Source of the DNA: Candidatus Poribacteria bacterium
GTDB lineage: Bacteria; Poribacteria; WGA-4E; WGA-3G
Direction of reading: 5' to 3'
Length of the DNA stretch: 64,000 nt
NCBI GenBank assembly: GCA_012270865.1
Contig: JAAXHL010000016.1
Span: 1 to 64,000 of the forward strand
The stretch's first letter is position 1. Each line of letters opens with the position of its first letter. Position numbers and translations under genes: made by a program. Positions 11,072 through 20,021 of this stretch are shown piece by piece. Under the pieces are notes generated by a model. That model was not told the DNA's origin, did no database searches, and worked only from the letters and a program-made list of their open reading frames with translations.

Positions 11072-11190
11072 AGGACTTACGCAAATTTGACTGCAGCCCG
11101 TTCTGTTCCGATGAAATTTTTTGGCAACACAGCGTTTTTGTATCACAAACTAACAGTTTATGCTACAAAAGAGCAGCCTGCGTAAGTCCT
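11072..11190. repeat. GGACTTACGC-ended MITE-like element, type A
   Basis: It begins AGGACTTACGCA and ends TGCGTAAGTCCT, a perfect 12-base terminal inverted repeat about 119 bp apart. The interior carries TTTGACTGCAGCC and, near the right end, CACAAACTAACAGTTTATGC, which itself holds a small AAACT/AGTTT hairpin. It has no coding capacity. It lies between the starts of the giant TPR gene and the end of the WD40 gene. Other type A copies are at 14300-14419, 43596-43717 and 46060-46178. Confidence 0.8.
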
Positions 11191-11274
11191 GGTAGATACG
11201 AATCCTGATATATTTTAGTTTAACATACATAGAGCCAAAGCGTCAAGGAACATATCTGCTGATGAGTATCTTTG

Positions 11275-14241
11275 TTAATTTTTTACGGGATGGTTAATTT
11301 TCAAGTCTTCAACGGGTTCACCATCGGTGTCGGTAATCCGCAAATAGAATCCCCAGCCACCCTCTTCCTCACATACTTTGACGAGGATACTATTTTCACC
11401 GGCATTGAGCGTCGCAGGGATCGTATAATTATCGATAACTGCAGAAAAGGATTTCGTGTGTTTAAATATCTGTTCTCCATTAAGCCAGATTTTCCCTTGG
11501 TCGTCGCTATCGAATTTGAGTAAAACTTCCCGTTCATCAGGCGAAATAACGGTTGCGAAAGCATAGCCGACACCCCAATCAACGTCGTCTCCGAGACTGA
11601 TATAGCCGTTGAGGACATCATCGGTGCTTTTTTGCCAACGGATCTGTTCGTCTATGCCATCGTATTTTTGGGTTATGTCAATCTGGGTTGCGTCTTCGGG
11701 GATGTATGCAGTCCCATAACCGATGGCATGCGTATTGTCAAATGGAGCAAGCGTCAGCCATGCGTCCTCAATGATGAACCCAGTTTTTTGGATATGCGCT
11801 TCCGCCTTTTCAGGCATATTGTTGTCGCGATAGAATCGCGCCAATAGAAGATGAATGTTTAATTGGGCACTCGGTCTGTTAGGAATGGCATCCATTAATT
11901 CGTTCAGCATATCAACATAACGTGCTTTGTCCTTGACGTTTTTACCCATTTCGGCAATCTGTTCGACGAGTTGGCGTTGGGAGCTTCCAAATGTTGTTGT
12001 CTCCAAGTCGCTTTTGAATTGCGCGAACGCATTTTTCCACCTGTTTTCGATGTAGGTCTGTTCTACTGTCGCTATATAACGTGCGTTTGCCTCGTTTTCT
12101 GCGGTGCGTTCAACGAATTTCAACACTGTTTCAGAGCGGGTTCCGCTGTTTGGAAGTACTTCATCGGATTCAGGATTTCGCGCGGTCGTGAGGACTTCAT
12201 TCCAATCCCATAGAAGTACTGTCCCATCTCCGCTCGCACTCGCAAGCGTTTTGCCATCGGGTGAGAACGCCAGTGTCTGGACCGCATTCGTATGTCCGTT
12301 GAGCGTTGTGAGTTTTTCTCCTGTTGCCATATCCCATAGTTCAATGCCGCCGCTTTGTATAAATCCGATAACAAGGACGGTATCATCTGGCGAAAACACT
12401 AATGTTTCGCCCCAGACTTTGGGACCATAAGAAATTTCCGTAAGTCCGATCTGTTTCAGGTTTCCCAGCAAACGTAACTGTTTCATGCTCCCGACAGCGA
12501 GCAGTGAACCGTCTGAAGAGAAAGCCACCTCCATAATGGGATCTCGATAGCGATGATCTGTCGGAGGCTCTTCTGCAAAAAAGGAAGTGAGTGCGGCTCC
12601 GGTTTCCGTATCCCACATCTGAACATCGCCACCCATGGTTCCACCGACAAGTCTTTTACCATCTGGCGAGAATTCCAAGGTTCGGATAAGCGGTCGGTTC
12701 CGTCCGTCAGGGTCATCGTCAGGGTCTGAGAGCGGAGTATCAATAATATTGCCTGTTTCTGTGTTCCATAAGCGAACCGCACCGGCACCCGTACCGGCTA
12801 CGATTTTTCCATCCGGAGAGAACGTCAAATCTGAAGCACCATCAGGGACAGACATCACTTCGCGTCCAGTGCTGACATCCGTCAACCGAAGCACAGCGTC
12901 CAACCACGGGTCAGGCGAACTGCTTTCTGTCCCTATACTAACGAGTTTCGTGCCGTCCGGCGATAATGCTAAATCCGCATACCAACCCCGGAAGTTTATC
13001 ATTTCAAGCGTTCTTTTCGTCTGGAGTGTCGCCTTTTCGGAGGTCTTCAAGTCCCATAGCGTGATGATTCCGTTATATCCGACACTCGCAATCGTGGAAC
13101 TATTTTTAAAGAATTTCGCTGCTTTTAAGGACATTATGTGCCCAGTGATTTGAATAGGTAGCGGACGTTTCGTCTCAATATCCCAAAACCTGATGGTGCC
13201 ATCCGAACTCGCACTTGCCAACGTAGCACTGTCGGGTGAAAATGCTAACGCTTCAATATCGCTGAGATGACCTGTGAAAGTGGCAAGCGATTTGCCAGTA
13301 GTGGTATCCCATAATTGTACGATTTTGTCATCGCTGCCACTGGCAACCAATTTGCCATCAGGCGAAAATGCTAATACCGTGGGCCAGCCGGTATGTTTTT
13401 GGAGAGTGACGGGCGCGCGATTAAGAGTCGTGTCCCATAATTGGACAGTTCGGTCTCTGCTACCGCTTGCGAGTTGTATGCCATCTGGAGAGAATGCCAA
13501 AACTTCAACACTATTTTCGTCGTCTACCAACCCAATCAGGTCATCTGGTACTGAAAGTTTTTCTGCATGTTCCCGAATCATGGATAACTTTTTACCTGTT
13601 TTCGTATCCCATAATTCAATGTTTCCGTTTCTCATGCCGATTGCGATTTTATTTTCCGTGAGGGCGTAGGTTTCAAGATGAACGTAACCGGGACGTTTTC
13701 CTAACTGATTCTCAGTGAACTCGCCTGTCTCGATATCTAACCGATTCATTGTATATCGTGATTTACTCAAACTGATGAGTGTCTTATCGTCTTGAGAAAA
13801 CATCATCACCTCGGCAGCAGGCGGCATATCTGGGAACGATTTTTTCTGACCGGTAGCAACTTCCCACAGCTCAACTTTCTTTTCCCAGCGACTGCCACCG
13901 AGGTTGGAGAAATAATCGCCTCCGCTATTGACAAGGAGACGACCGTCTGGCGAAAAAGCAATGGATTCACATATCCCTGCGAATAGAGAGATTTCTTTAC
14001 CTGTTTGAACATCATACAGCCACACACCGATGTCCGTTCCGACCGCGAGTTGTTTGCCATCTGGTGAAAACTGGATCGCGTTAATATCGCCTTTTCCGAG
14101 ACGCATTTTCGCTGCTTTCGGCAATTCCCACTGCGGATAGGTGTCAACAATTTCGTCGGTCTGTGCACCGGCAAATGGTAGTAGGCAAACTATAAGATAT
14201 AGGGCGCACGCAGCGATTATCTGATTTTTTTCTCCAAACAT
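11275..14241 (-). CDS. Secreted WD40-repeat protein with the shared C-terminal module
   Basis: A 988-residue protein with a signal peptide (core ending near PFAGAQ) and about 14 WD40 units by eye, enough for two seven-bladed propellers. The units show the usual FSPDGKxLASGS...VxLWD pattern, for example near residues 260, 300, 345 and 690. A helical stretch and a beta-rich module with APFDN, IWLNGEQIF and WGFYLRITD follow; they match the end of the giant TPR protein. The ATG at 14239-14241 is chosen over the upstream one because AAGGAA precedes it and it starts the signal peptide cleanly. WD40 propellers usually scaffold protein contacts; no catalytic residues are recognised. It runs in the same direction as the TPR genes, with a repeat element in between. 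Confidence 0.85.
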   Translation of the reverse strand: MFGEKNQIIAACALYLIVCLLPFAGAQTDEIVDTYPQWELPKAAKMRLGKGDINAIQFSPDGKQLAVGTDIGVWLYDVQTGKEISLFAGICESIAFSPDGRLLVNSGGDYFSNLGGSRWEKKVELWEVATGQKKSFPDMPPAAEVMMFSQDDKTLISLSKSRYTMNRLDIETGEFTENQLGKRPGYVHLETYALTENKIAIGMRNGNIELWDTKTGKKLSMIREHAEKLSVPDDLIGLVDDENSVEVLAFSPDGIQLASGSRDRTVQLWDTTLNRAPVTLQKHTGWPTVLAFSPDGKLVASGSDDKIVQLWDTTTGKSLATFTGHLSDIEALAFSPDSATLASASSDGTIRFWDIETKRPLPIQITGHIMSLKAAKFFKNSSTIASVGYNGIITLWDLKTSEKATLQTKRTLEMINFRGWYADLALSPDGTKLVSIGTESSSPDPWLDAVLRLTDVSTGREVMSVPDGASDLTFSPDGKIVAGTGAGAVRLWNTETGNIIDTPLSDPDDDPDGRNRPLIRTLEFSPDGKRLVGGTMGGDVQMWDTETGAALTSFFAEEPPTDHRYRDPIMEVAFSSDGSLLAVGSMKQLRLLGNLKQIGLTEISYGPKVWGETLVFSPDDTVLVIGFIQSGGIELWDMATGEKLTTLNGHTNAVQTLAFSPDGKTLASASGDGTVLLWDWNEVLTTARNPESDEVLPNSGTRSETVLKFVERTAENEANARYIATVEQTYIENRWKNAFAQFKSDLETTTFGSSQRQLVEQIAEMGKNVKDKARYVDMLNELMDAIPNRPSAQLNIHLLLARFYRDNNMPEKAEAHIQKTGFIIEDAWLTLAPFDNTHAIGYGTAYIPEDATQIDITQKYDGIDEQIRWQKSTDDVLNGYISLGDDVDWGVGYAFATVISPDEREVLLKFDSDDQGKIWLNGEQIFKHTKSFSAVIDNYTIPATLNAGENSILVKVCEEEGGWGFYLRITDTDGEPVEDLKINHPVKN

Positions 14242-14299
14242 GTGAGATTTTCCTTGTGCAAGTCGGTTGTGTTCAGGTTCATTCAATTTTAAGAAATTC

Positions 14300-14419
14300 A
14301 GGACTTACGCAATTTTGACTGCAGCCTATTCTGTTAGATGAGAATTTTCGGAAACACAACGGTCTCCTGCCACAAACTGGGAAGTTTGTGGTACAAAAGA
14401 GATACATGCGTAAGTCCTA
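14300..14419. repeat. GGACTTACGC-ended MITE-like element, type A
   Basis: It starts AGGACTTACGC and ends GCGTAAGTCCT, with the type A interior (TTTTGACTGCAGCC and a CACAAACT segment). It lies directly upstream of the WD40 gene, in its probable leader or promoter region. Confidence 0.8.
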
Positions 14420-14458
14420 AAATTATTGGATTGGACATCTTTTTTTTAGGATCCGGTG

Positions 14459-14490
14459 CGAAATCTAGCGAAATCTAGCGAAATCTAGCG
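14459..14490. repeat. Three tandem 10-bp repeats
   Basis: CGAAATCTAG is repeated three times head to tail and followed by CGAAAATTT. It lies in the 464-bp gap between the WD40 gene and the 160-residue gene. The rest of that gap (14491-14705) holds a hairpin and no gene that I can support. Confidence 0.75.
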
Positions 14491-14624
14491 AAAATTTCAG
14501 CGGTTTGTTTAAAAACATAACATATATAAAGTATTAACACATGCGAAAAGGACACCAAAAACGGACAATTGAATGCCCTTGCGGTTATGTTTGAAACTGA
14601 ATCTAAAGCTTTGTTTATAATTCC

Positions 14625-14660
14625 GCCCGGTAGGTACGCTTCGTAACGTGCTTACCGGGC
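14625..14660. other. Hairpin, possible transcript end of the 160-residue gene
   Basis: GCCCGGTAGGTACG and CGTGCTTACCGGGC face each other with wobble pairs around a short TTCG-containing loop. It lies about 45 bases beyond the stop of the minus-strand gene at 14706, so it could protect or end that mRNA. No T tract follows on either strand, so it is not a typical intrinsic terminator. Confidence 0.45.
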
Positions 14661-14705
14661 AGGAGAACGAGCAATGGCACCGCCATTGCGTTAGCATCCG
14701 CAGCC

Positions 14706-15188
14706 TCAGCCGCCCGATAGCTGCACCGGTTCCGTGGTATCTGGCTCAGGTGGTGCGACTGTACCATCCAGGTCTCCATAGCAGAGCGCGAACCCGCCCT
14801 TACCGAACCACGATCCCAGTGTCAAGCGGAAATTATCGATGTCGTTGTGGGACAAAAAACCTACCCGTTTGGTGTGGTCGTGCCGGGCAAGAAAATAGTG
14901 TCGTCCCCGCCATCGCAGTTCGCCGTTCATTGAAATGCGATAGGCGGTTTTCGGAATAGGTTCCTCATCATTGGGATTAACATACTCAAGTGGTATCTCA
15001 AGAGCCTTGATGAAATCTTCCAACGAACCACCGTCTCGGTAATAGGCGAGGATGTCGTTCCAATCTGCAAGCCGGACCCCTATGCCTAATTCATCCTTAC
15101 ATGCTGTTTTGAGGTCGCCTGTCTCGTCCAAATCGTGGGCAACGACGTGAAAGTTTCCGTAACTCGCTACAACTTGTTTTTTTAGCAT
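14706..15188 (-). CDS. Unrecognised 160-residue protein
   Basis: Not recognised. The sequence is soluble-looking, acidic and without a signal peptide or membrane segment. It reads as a folded domain (VVASYGNFHVVAHDLDE at the start, then a central WRGRHYFLARHDHTKRVGFL strand pair) with a proline-rich, probably flexible tail after residue ~148. AAGGAG stands 8 bases before the ATG, which supports a real gene. It is flanked by repeat-rich DNA on both sides and has no operon partner, so the context gives no hint of function. Confidence 0.7.
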   Translation of the reverse strand: MLKKQVVASYGNFHVVAHDLDETGDLKTACKDELGIGVRLADWNDILAYYRDGGSLEDFIKALEIPLEYVNPNDEEPIPKTAYRISMNGELRWRGRHYFLARHDHTKRVGFLSHNDIDNFRLTLGSWFGKGGFALCYGDLDGTVAPPEPDTTEPVQLSGG

Positions 15189-15296
15189 TGGTGAACTCCT
15201 TGTAATAGTACCATTTCTGAAAGTTCATCTCACTTATAGTGACGCGTAATCGGTGCGAAAAGGGTGCATTATTTGTTATGCACTCGGATTTACAAC

Positions 15297-15405
15297 AGGA
15301 CTTACGCAAATTGAGAAAATATTGGACGTTTAGACGTAAAAAGTAGGAATTAACCCCCTAAATCCCCCTTATCAGGGGGACTTTAAGACGAAATGCATAA
15401 GTCCT
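15297..15405. repeat. GGACTTACGC-ended element, type B, first of a tandem pair
   Basis: It begins AGGACTTACGCAAATTGAG and ends TGCATAAGTCCT. The interior differs from type A: it holds ATATTGGACGTTTAGACG and a C-rich/G-rich hairpin (TCCCCC with GGGGGA). Only two bases separate it from the next copy. Confidence 0.75.
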
Positions 15406-15407
15406 AC

Positions 15408-15540
15408 AGGACTTACGCAAATTGAGAAAATATTGGACGTTTAGACGTAAAAAGTAGGAATTAACCCCCTAAATCCCCCAACCCCCCATATCCCCCTTAT
15501 CAGGGGGGTAGGGGACTTTAAGACGAAATGCATAAGTCCT
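15408..15540. repeat. GGACTTACGC-ended element, type B, second of a tandem pair
   Basis: Same ends and interior as the copy at 15297-15405, but about 24 bases longer because the C-rich/G-rich hairpin arms are extended. The two copies stand head to tail, which suggests local duplication or two insertions at one site. Confidence 0.75.
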
Positions 15541-15622
15541 ATACAAGTTAAAACCCGCGTAATGCTAAAAAATTCAGATAACAATTTAGATCGCGTTGGA
15601 ATTGTGCTAACGCATTTCATAT

Positions 15623-15765
15623 CTAAGGCGAGCCTTTGAGGGCATCATCCCAATCCCACAAGAGAATTGTGCCATCTTGTCCGGTAAGGAGGGTTAGGAT
15701 TCGATCTGTTATCCAAGTTGGCACCTTAGTATACAACGATTTGTCGGATAATACCACTTTTTTTC
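15623..15765 (-). pseudogene. Remnant of a WD40 gene 3' end
   Basis: Read on the minus strand, a stop-bounded stretch of about 45 codons ends LLTGQDGTILLWDWDDALKG, then SP and a stop. This closely resembles the final blade of the WD40 gene at 11275-14241 (GDGTVLLWDWNEVL). No start codon or preceding blades remain; an in-frame stop lies just upstream, and a TIR-bounded element abuts it at 15771. It looks like the surviving tail of a lost WD40 paralogue. Confidence 0.6.
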
Positions 15766-15770
15766 ACAGA

Positions 15771-16011
15771 CAGGGTGATTTAGCTTTAGACAAATTACCG
15801 GATTCTCTAAATTTTTGATTTTTCTTTTCAAATCCGGTTTGGTTAGGAAACCGAACCTACCGGACCTGGGAGTTTGGTTAGGAAACCGAACCTACCGGAC
15901 CTGGGAGTTTGGTTAGGAAACCGAACCTACCGGGACCCCTGCCCAGTGACGGGTGGGGACCCCGGGTGTCTAAAATTGGGAAATCAAAAAACCGAAAACT
16001 GAATAGTCCTG
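15771..16011. repeat. CAGGGT..GATTTAG TIR element containing a 35-bp tandem array
   Basis: The left end CAGGGTGATTTAGCTTTAG and the right end, read on the other strand as CAGGACTATTCAGTTTTC, form imperfect inverted repeats. The interior matches the element at 59671-59812 along its length. Nested inside, from 15841, a 35-bp unit beginning GGTTAGGAAACCGAACC is present about 2.7 times. It lies upstream of hisC. No coding sequence is seen. Confidence 0.7.
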
Positions 16012-16031
16012 CTGTAGACATAAAATTCCCT

Positions 16032-16060
16032 TTTTGAAAAACGGAGAGATGTGGTATAAT
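16032..16060 (+). promoter_or_regulatory. Probable sigma-70 promoter of hisC
   Basis: TATAAT at 16055-16060 is preceded by TGG (extended -10) and, 17 bases further up, by TTTTGA (or TTGAAA with a shorter 15-base spacer). It lies about 73 bases before the hisC ATG, just outside the repeat element. Confidence 0.55.
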
Positions 16061-16132
16061 AAAATTGTATTTAGGCGTATCTGTGGACACGCTTGAAAGA
16101 ACAGATAGAAGAATTGAGATGCAAAAAACACT

Positions 16133-17236
16133 ATGCTAAAACCGAAATCCGGTGTTGATACGATTCAACCCTATCAAGGTGGTAAACCGATTGAAGAGGT
16201 CCAACGTGAGTTGGGCATCACCGATATTATCAAACTGGCATCTAACGAAAACCCGTTGGGTCCGTCGCCGTTGGCAGTTCAAGCGATTGCGGAGAACGCA
16301 TCACAGGTCCACCGCTATCCTGACGGTAACGCCTACTATCTGAAAACGGAACTCGCAGCGCATATTGGGGTTTCGCCTAAACACCTGATTTTAGGGAACG
16401 GTTCCAACGATGTGCTGCAGTTGGTCGCTGAGGCATACATCGCACCGGGTGATGAAGTCATCTATGCAGCGGGTGCGTTTGTCGTCTATAGCCTTGTGAC
16501 GAAGTTGTGCGGTGCAACGGCAGTTGTCGTGCCGATGGTGAACGACACACACGATCTCACTGCTATGGCAGCAGCGATTACCGACAAAACGAAAGTTATC
16601 TTCGTCGCGAATCCGAACAACCCGACGGGTACAATGGTCACAACGGACGAAACGACAGCGTTTATGGAACAAGTGCCGGATGATGTGCTTGTCGTTTTCG
16701 ATGAGGCTTACTATGAATACGTCGCACGTCCCGACTACTCACAGACACTGCCTTATGTGCTGAGGGGACGGAATTTCATTATCACGCGCACGTTTTCTAA
16801 AATTTACGGATTAGCAGGGCTGCGTATCGGATACGGGGTCGCACCACCAACGTTGGTTGAGATGTTGAATCGGGTCCGGCAACCGTTCAATTGTAGTCTG
16901 GTCGGACAGGCAGCCGCACGCGCCGCACTGAAAGATACCGATCACGTTAAGGAGAGTCAGAGAAGCAATACAGCAGGGAAGGCGTTCCTCTATAAAGCAT
17001 TTGACGACATGGGATTGCGTTATATCGAGACGGAAGGCAACTTCATCATGTTGCACGTGGAACCATCAGGAGCAGAGATGACGGACGCACTTCTGAAACA
17101 AGGTATTATCGTGCGTCCGATGGCGGGGTACGGTTACCCGAACTCCATCCGCGTAACAATCGGCACACAACAGGAAAACGAAAGATTCACCAAGGCTTTA
17201 AAAGTTGTCAGTACACAGTTGTCAGTACGCAGTTAA
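16133..17236 (+). CDS. hisC: Histidinol-phosphate aminotransferase
   Basis: A 367-residue fold-type I PLP aminotransferase that converts imidazole-acetol phosphate and glutamate to histidinol phosphate in histidine synthesis. Visible motifs are SNENP at 37-41, NPNNPTG at 160-166, the cofactor-binding Asp190 in VFDEAYYEY, the Schiff-base lysine Lys223 in RTFSKIYGL, and Arg231 in RIGYG. Length is normal for HisC. The last ~10 residues (VVSTQLSVRS) are coded by a CAGTT-type repeat, so the natural tail was probably shorter or different. Some HisC relatives use aromatic amino acids, but the presence of hisZGS 8 kb away favours HisC. ispG follows 53 bases downstream on the same strand. Confidence 0.88.
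   Translation: MLKPKSGVDTIQPYQGGKPIEEVQRELGITDIIKLASNENPLGPSPLAVQAIAENASQVHRYPDGNAYYLKTELAAHIGVSPKHLILGNGSNDVLQLVAEAYIAPGDEVIYAAGAFVVYSLVTKLCGATAVVVPMVNDTHDLTAMAAAITDKTKVIFVANPNNPTGTMVTTDETTAFMEQVPDDVLVVFDEAYYEYVARPDYSQTLPYVLRGRNFIITRTFSKIYGLAGLRIGYGVAPPTLVEMLNRVRQPFNCSLVGQAAARAALKDTDHVKESQRSNTAGKAFLYKAFDDMGLRYIETEGNFIMLHVEPSGAEMTDALLKQGIIVRPMAGYGYPNSIRVTIGTQQENERFTKALKVVSTQLSVRS
17203..17234. repeat. CAGTT-type repeat fragment inside the 3' end of hisC
   Basis: AGTTGTCAGTACACAGTTG and GTCAGTACGCAGTT form a direct repeat of the type seen at the ends of the elements at 2001 and 42273. It codes for the last residues of HisC and leads into its stop codon. Confidence 0.6.
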
Positions 17237-17289
17237 GAGTGCTATGCACAATTCATCGATTAACCGAAAACTGGAAATCATAAAAAAAT

Positions 17290-18414
17290 ATGAAAGAACT
17301 TATACAACTCAGCACTAAACGACCGACACGGAAAATTATGGTCGGCGATGTTCCGATTGGCGGTGGGAGTCCGATTTCCATCCAGACGATGACGACGACG
17401 CTGACACACGACATCGATGCCACGCTGGCGCAGATAGAACGGTGTGCAGAGGCGGGTGCACAGATTGTCCGCGTGGCTGTCCCAGAGGAACCGGACGCGA
17501 AGGCACTCCGTGCGATCGTCCAACGCGCTTCCGTTCCGATCGTAGCAGACATCCATTTCACCTATCGCTACGCGCTCGATGCGGTGGAGGCAGGTGTCGC
17601 AAAAGTCCGCATCAATCCCGGGAACATCGGCAATGAGAAACGGATTGAAGAGATACTGTCTGCCGCGAAAGCAGCGAATATCCCGATCCGTATCGGTGTT
17701 AACGAAGGGTCACTTGAGAAAGACCTATTGGATAAATACCCGTCTCCAACAGCGGAGGCGTTGGTAGAGAGCGCGATGCGACACGTCAATATCTGTGAAG
17801 AACACGATTTCAGGGACATCGCTATCTCCGTTAAGTCGAGCGACCCGCTGCGGATGATAGAGGCGAACCGTCAACTCTCAGCGAAAGTGCCGTATCCGTT
17901 ACATCTCGGTGTGACGGAAGCCGGAACACCTCGGCGTGCGCATGTTAAATCAACGCTCGGCATCGGAACGCTTTTGCTGGAAGGCATCGGTGATACCATC
18001 CGCATCTCAATTACCGGCGATCCGGTTGAAGAGGTGTTGACGTCAAAAGAACTCCTACGCGCACTCGGTATGGCAGAGAATATGTTGAATGTCGTCTCTT
18101 GTCCGTTCTGTGGTCGGGGTGATCCTAATGCGGGTTACGAGGACATCGTCGCTGTTGCCGAGGAACTTCTGGAGAAACATGACATCAACATGGAAGTAGC
18201 AGTCATGGGGTGCGAAGTCAATGGACCCGGTGAGACGCGGAACGCCGAAGTCGGTATCCACTTAGGCGGTAAAGAACTCGCGGTTTTAAAGGTTAAAGGC
18301 GAACGCGTACGCACCTTCCGGGGGAGAGACGAGGTCAACCCAGAATTTTTGGCGAACGCGCTCTTAGAGGCAGCACAGCAATTACAAGCATCTCAAACCG
18401 ATAACGTTTCTTAG
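17290..18414 (+). CDS. ispG: 4-hydroxy-3-methylbut-2-en-1-yl diphosphate synthase
   Basis: A 374-residue [4Fe-4S] enzyme of the MEP isoprenoid pathway, which reduces MEcPP to HMBPP. The N-terminal TIM-barrel half contains the MTTTLTHD segment (34-41) and RINPGNIG (107-114). The C-terminal half carries the cluster ligands Cys271 and Cys274 (CPFCGR), Cys308 (MGCEVNGPGE) and Glu315. The length is that of the classic bacterial form without the extra insert domain. Its usual CPSCG is CPFCG here, a minor change. The next gene starts 6 bases after its stop, so they are probably co-transcribed. With uppP at 22 kb it fits a supply line for polyprenyl carriers. Confidence 0.95.
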   Translation: MKELIQLSTKRPTRKIMVGDVPIGGGSPISIQTMTTTLTHDIDATLAQIERCAEAGAQIVRVAVPEEPDAKALRAIVQRASVPIVADIHFTYRYALDAVEAGVAKVRINPGNIGNEKRIEEILSAAKAANIPIRIGVNEGSLEKDLLDKYPSPTAEALVESAMRHVNICEEHDFRDIAISVKSSDPLRMIEANRQLSAKVPYPLHLGVTEAGTPRRAHVKSTLGIGTLLLEGIGDTIRISITGDPVEEVLTSKELLRALGMAENMLNVVSCPFCGRGDPNAGYEDIVAVAEELLEKHDINMEVAVMGCEVNGPGETRNAEVGIHLGGKELAVLKVKGERVRTFRGRDEVNPEFLANALLEAAQQLQASQTDNVS

Positions 18415-18419
18415 GATTA

Positions 18420-19940
18420 ATGATGAAAAATTTTCAGCAGCACATCCAAAAATTGATTCGATCGATTCCGGTTCAAATTGGATTGCTTGCGCTGTTTTTT
18501 TGTGTTTACCACCTGTTTTTAAAATATATTATGCGCGAGACGGGGCTTGATTTAGGCGCAGTTGGGTATAACAGACATGTTGTACCGCTTTACGCCCAAC
18601 CAAGTTTCGACTTGAACTTTTGGATATTACCCGCTTTAGTTGTATGCACCGGTTTCCTCTACCTCTGCTACAGATACCTCCTTTCGGATATATCTGATCG
18701 ACGCTTAATCGGCATAGCGATCGTCTGTTTCATCGCGATTAACATTAGCGTTGCCCAAATTGACGGATACCGGGAAATTGGGGCGGAAGGCGAGAAGGAG
18801 CGGATCTTAACGCTTCTGGAACCGTATACGCGGACTTCGCTGGAGTATTACGGCGATGTGCCGCGGGTTGACGAATTCGGAATCCGCAGGTTTCTCAGAG
18901 ATTACAGTAAACCGGAACTGTTTGATATCCTCTCAGGACATACGCGCACCCATCCACCGGGGGGTGTGCTTTTCTTATGGCATGTTAGTGGGCTCTTCGG
19001 TTACAATCTCATATCTGCATCGTTGGTCACAATCTTCTTTACAGCACTAACGGTCATACCGATTTACCGTCTTGCGGAGATGTTCTACGGTCAAAAGGTC
19101 GCGCGTTACGCACTCCTTCTTTTCCTTGTCACCCCCAACTTTGTGATGTTTACCGGTACGTCGATGGACGGCCCCTTCAGTGTTTTCCCAATCCTGAGTG
19201 TCTACCTGTTTTATATAGCGAGAAAACGGGAAACTATACCAGATCAGAAGTGGTACGAATTCCGTCCTTACAGTCTATTGACAGGACTTTCGCTTGCGCT
19301 TGGGATGTTTATGACATATTCAACGGTAGTTGTCGGTGTGTTTTTGTGCGTTATCGCCTTATTGGAGCGACAACGGGTCGTGCAATATCTCAAGGTGCTG
19401 CTGTTCGCGGGTTCTGGGTTCATCGGATTCTATCTGGTGCTCTTCGTCCTGACAGGTTTCCGTCCGGTTGAAGCACTCTGGGCAGCGATCAAAAAAGACG
19501 AGATGGGTATGGGAACAGGTTACGAAAGCATTGACCGTTATTTCCACCTGAGTTTTGCGAATCTTTTTGCCTTCCTCATCGGCATCGGGTTCCCGATAAC
19601 AGCCGTCTGGCTACGAGAACTGGTTTCAACAATAAGGAACTGGCGGCAGCGGACGCTCTCATCTGAAGAAAACATAGGTGAAACACGGATACCTTGGATA
19701 TTCCGTTACAAGAACGCAGACACTTTCGTTATCGGTTTCCTGATTACACTCCTCTTTTTCACGTTCTCGACTCTATTTACGATGGAGGTTGAGCGTATCT
19801 GGATTTTCATGGTACCGTTTTTGGTGATTCCAGTTGCGAAACACCTCACGGAGCGTCCGATCTCTGATTTTTATTGGGTCATCGGTATCCTCGTTGCACA
19901 ACTCATCATTGGGGAAGTCTTACTCTATACGTATTGGTAG
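18420..19940 (+). CDS. GT39-like integral membrane glycosyltransferase
   Basis: A 506-residue protein with about 11-12 hydrophobic segments. A loop near residue 175 contains RTHPPGG, the type of motif found in the GT39/ArnT-like and RgtA-D-like transferases that use polyprenyl-phosphate sugars as donors. Acidic residues in the first periplasmic loop (near residue 50 and the GAEGEKE stretch) could serve catalysis, but I cannot assign them firmly. It starts 6 bases after ispG and is followed by a GT4 glycosyltransferase, so it probably acts in envelope or extracellular glycan assembly. Either ATG of the ATGATG pair may be the start. The acceptor is unknown. Confidence 0.7.
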   Translation: MMKNFQQHIQKLIRSIPVQIGLLALFFCVYHLFLKYIMRETGLDLGAVGYNRHVVPLYAQPSFDLNFWILPALVVCTGFLYLCYRYLLSDISDRRLIGIAIVCFIAINISVAQIDGYREIGAEGEKERILTLLEPYTRTSLEYYGDVPRVDEFGIRRFLRDYSKPELFDILSGHTRTHPPGGVLFLWHVSGLFGYNLISASLVTIFFTALTVIPIYRLAEMFYGQKVARYALLLFLVTPNFVMFTGTSMDGPFSVFPILSVYLFYIARKRETIPDQKWYEFRPYSLLTGLSLALGMFMTYSTVVVGVFLCVIALLERQRVVQYLKVLLFAGSGFIGFYLVLFVLTGFRPVEALWAAIKKDEMGMGTGYESIDRYFHLSFANLFAFLIGIGFPITAVWLRELVSTIRNWRQRTLSSEENIGETRIPWIFRYKNADTFVIGFLITLLFFTFSTLFTMEVERIWIFMVPFLVIPVAKHLTERPISDFYWVIGILVAQLIIGEVLLYTYW

Positions 19941-19945
19941 GAGTA

Positions 19946-20021
19946 ACCAGTGGCCAGTAACCAGTTAAAAGAGGTTTTCGATGGAGTGTCTCTTTCTGGT
20001 AACTGGAAACTGATAACTGGT
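19946..20021. repeat. TIR-bounded CAGTT-type repeat
   Basis: The left end ACCAGTGGCCAGTAACCAGTT and the right end, read on the other strand as ACCAGTTATCAGTTTCCAGTT, are inverted repeats around about 35 bases. It fills the gap between the membrane transferase and the GT4 gene. An in-frame ATG inside it would add 27 repeat-coded residues to the GT4 protein and is not taken as the start. Confidence 0.65.

Noticed and set aside
15636..15818. 60-codon plus-strand frame in the repeat-rich gap
   Set aside because: It is opposite the WD40 remnant and runs into a repeat element; no ribosome-binding site is seen.
15841..15935. 35-bp repeat array that could be a tiny CRISPR
   Set aside because: The units are directly joined with no spacers, and no cas gene is in the window.
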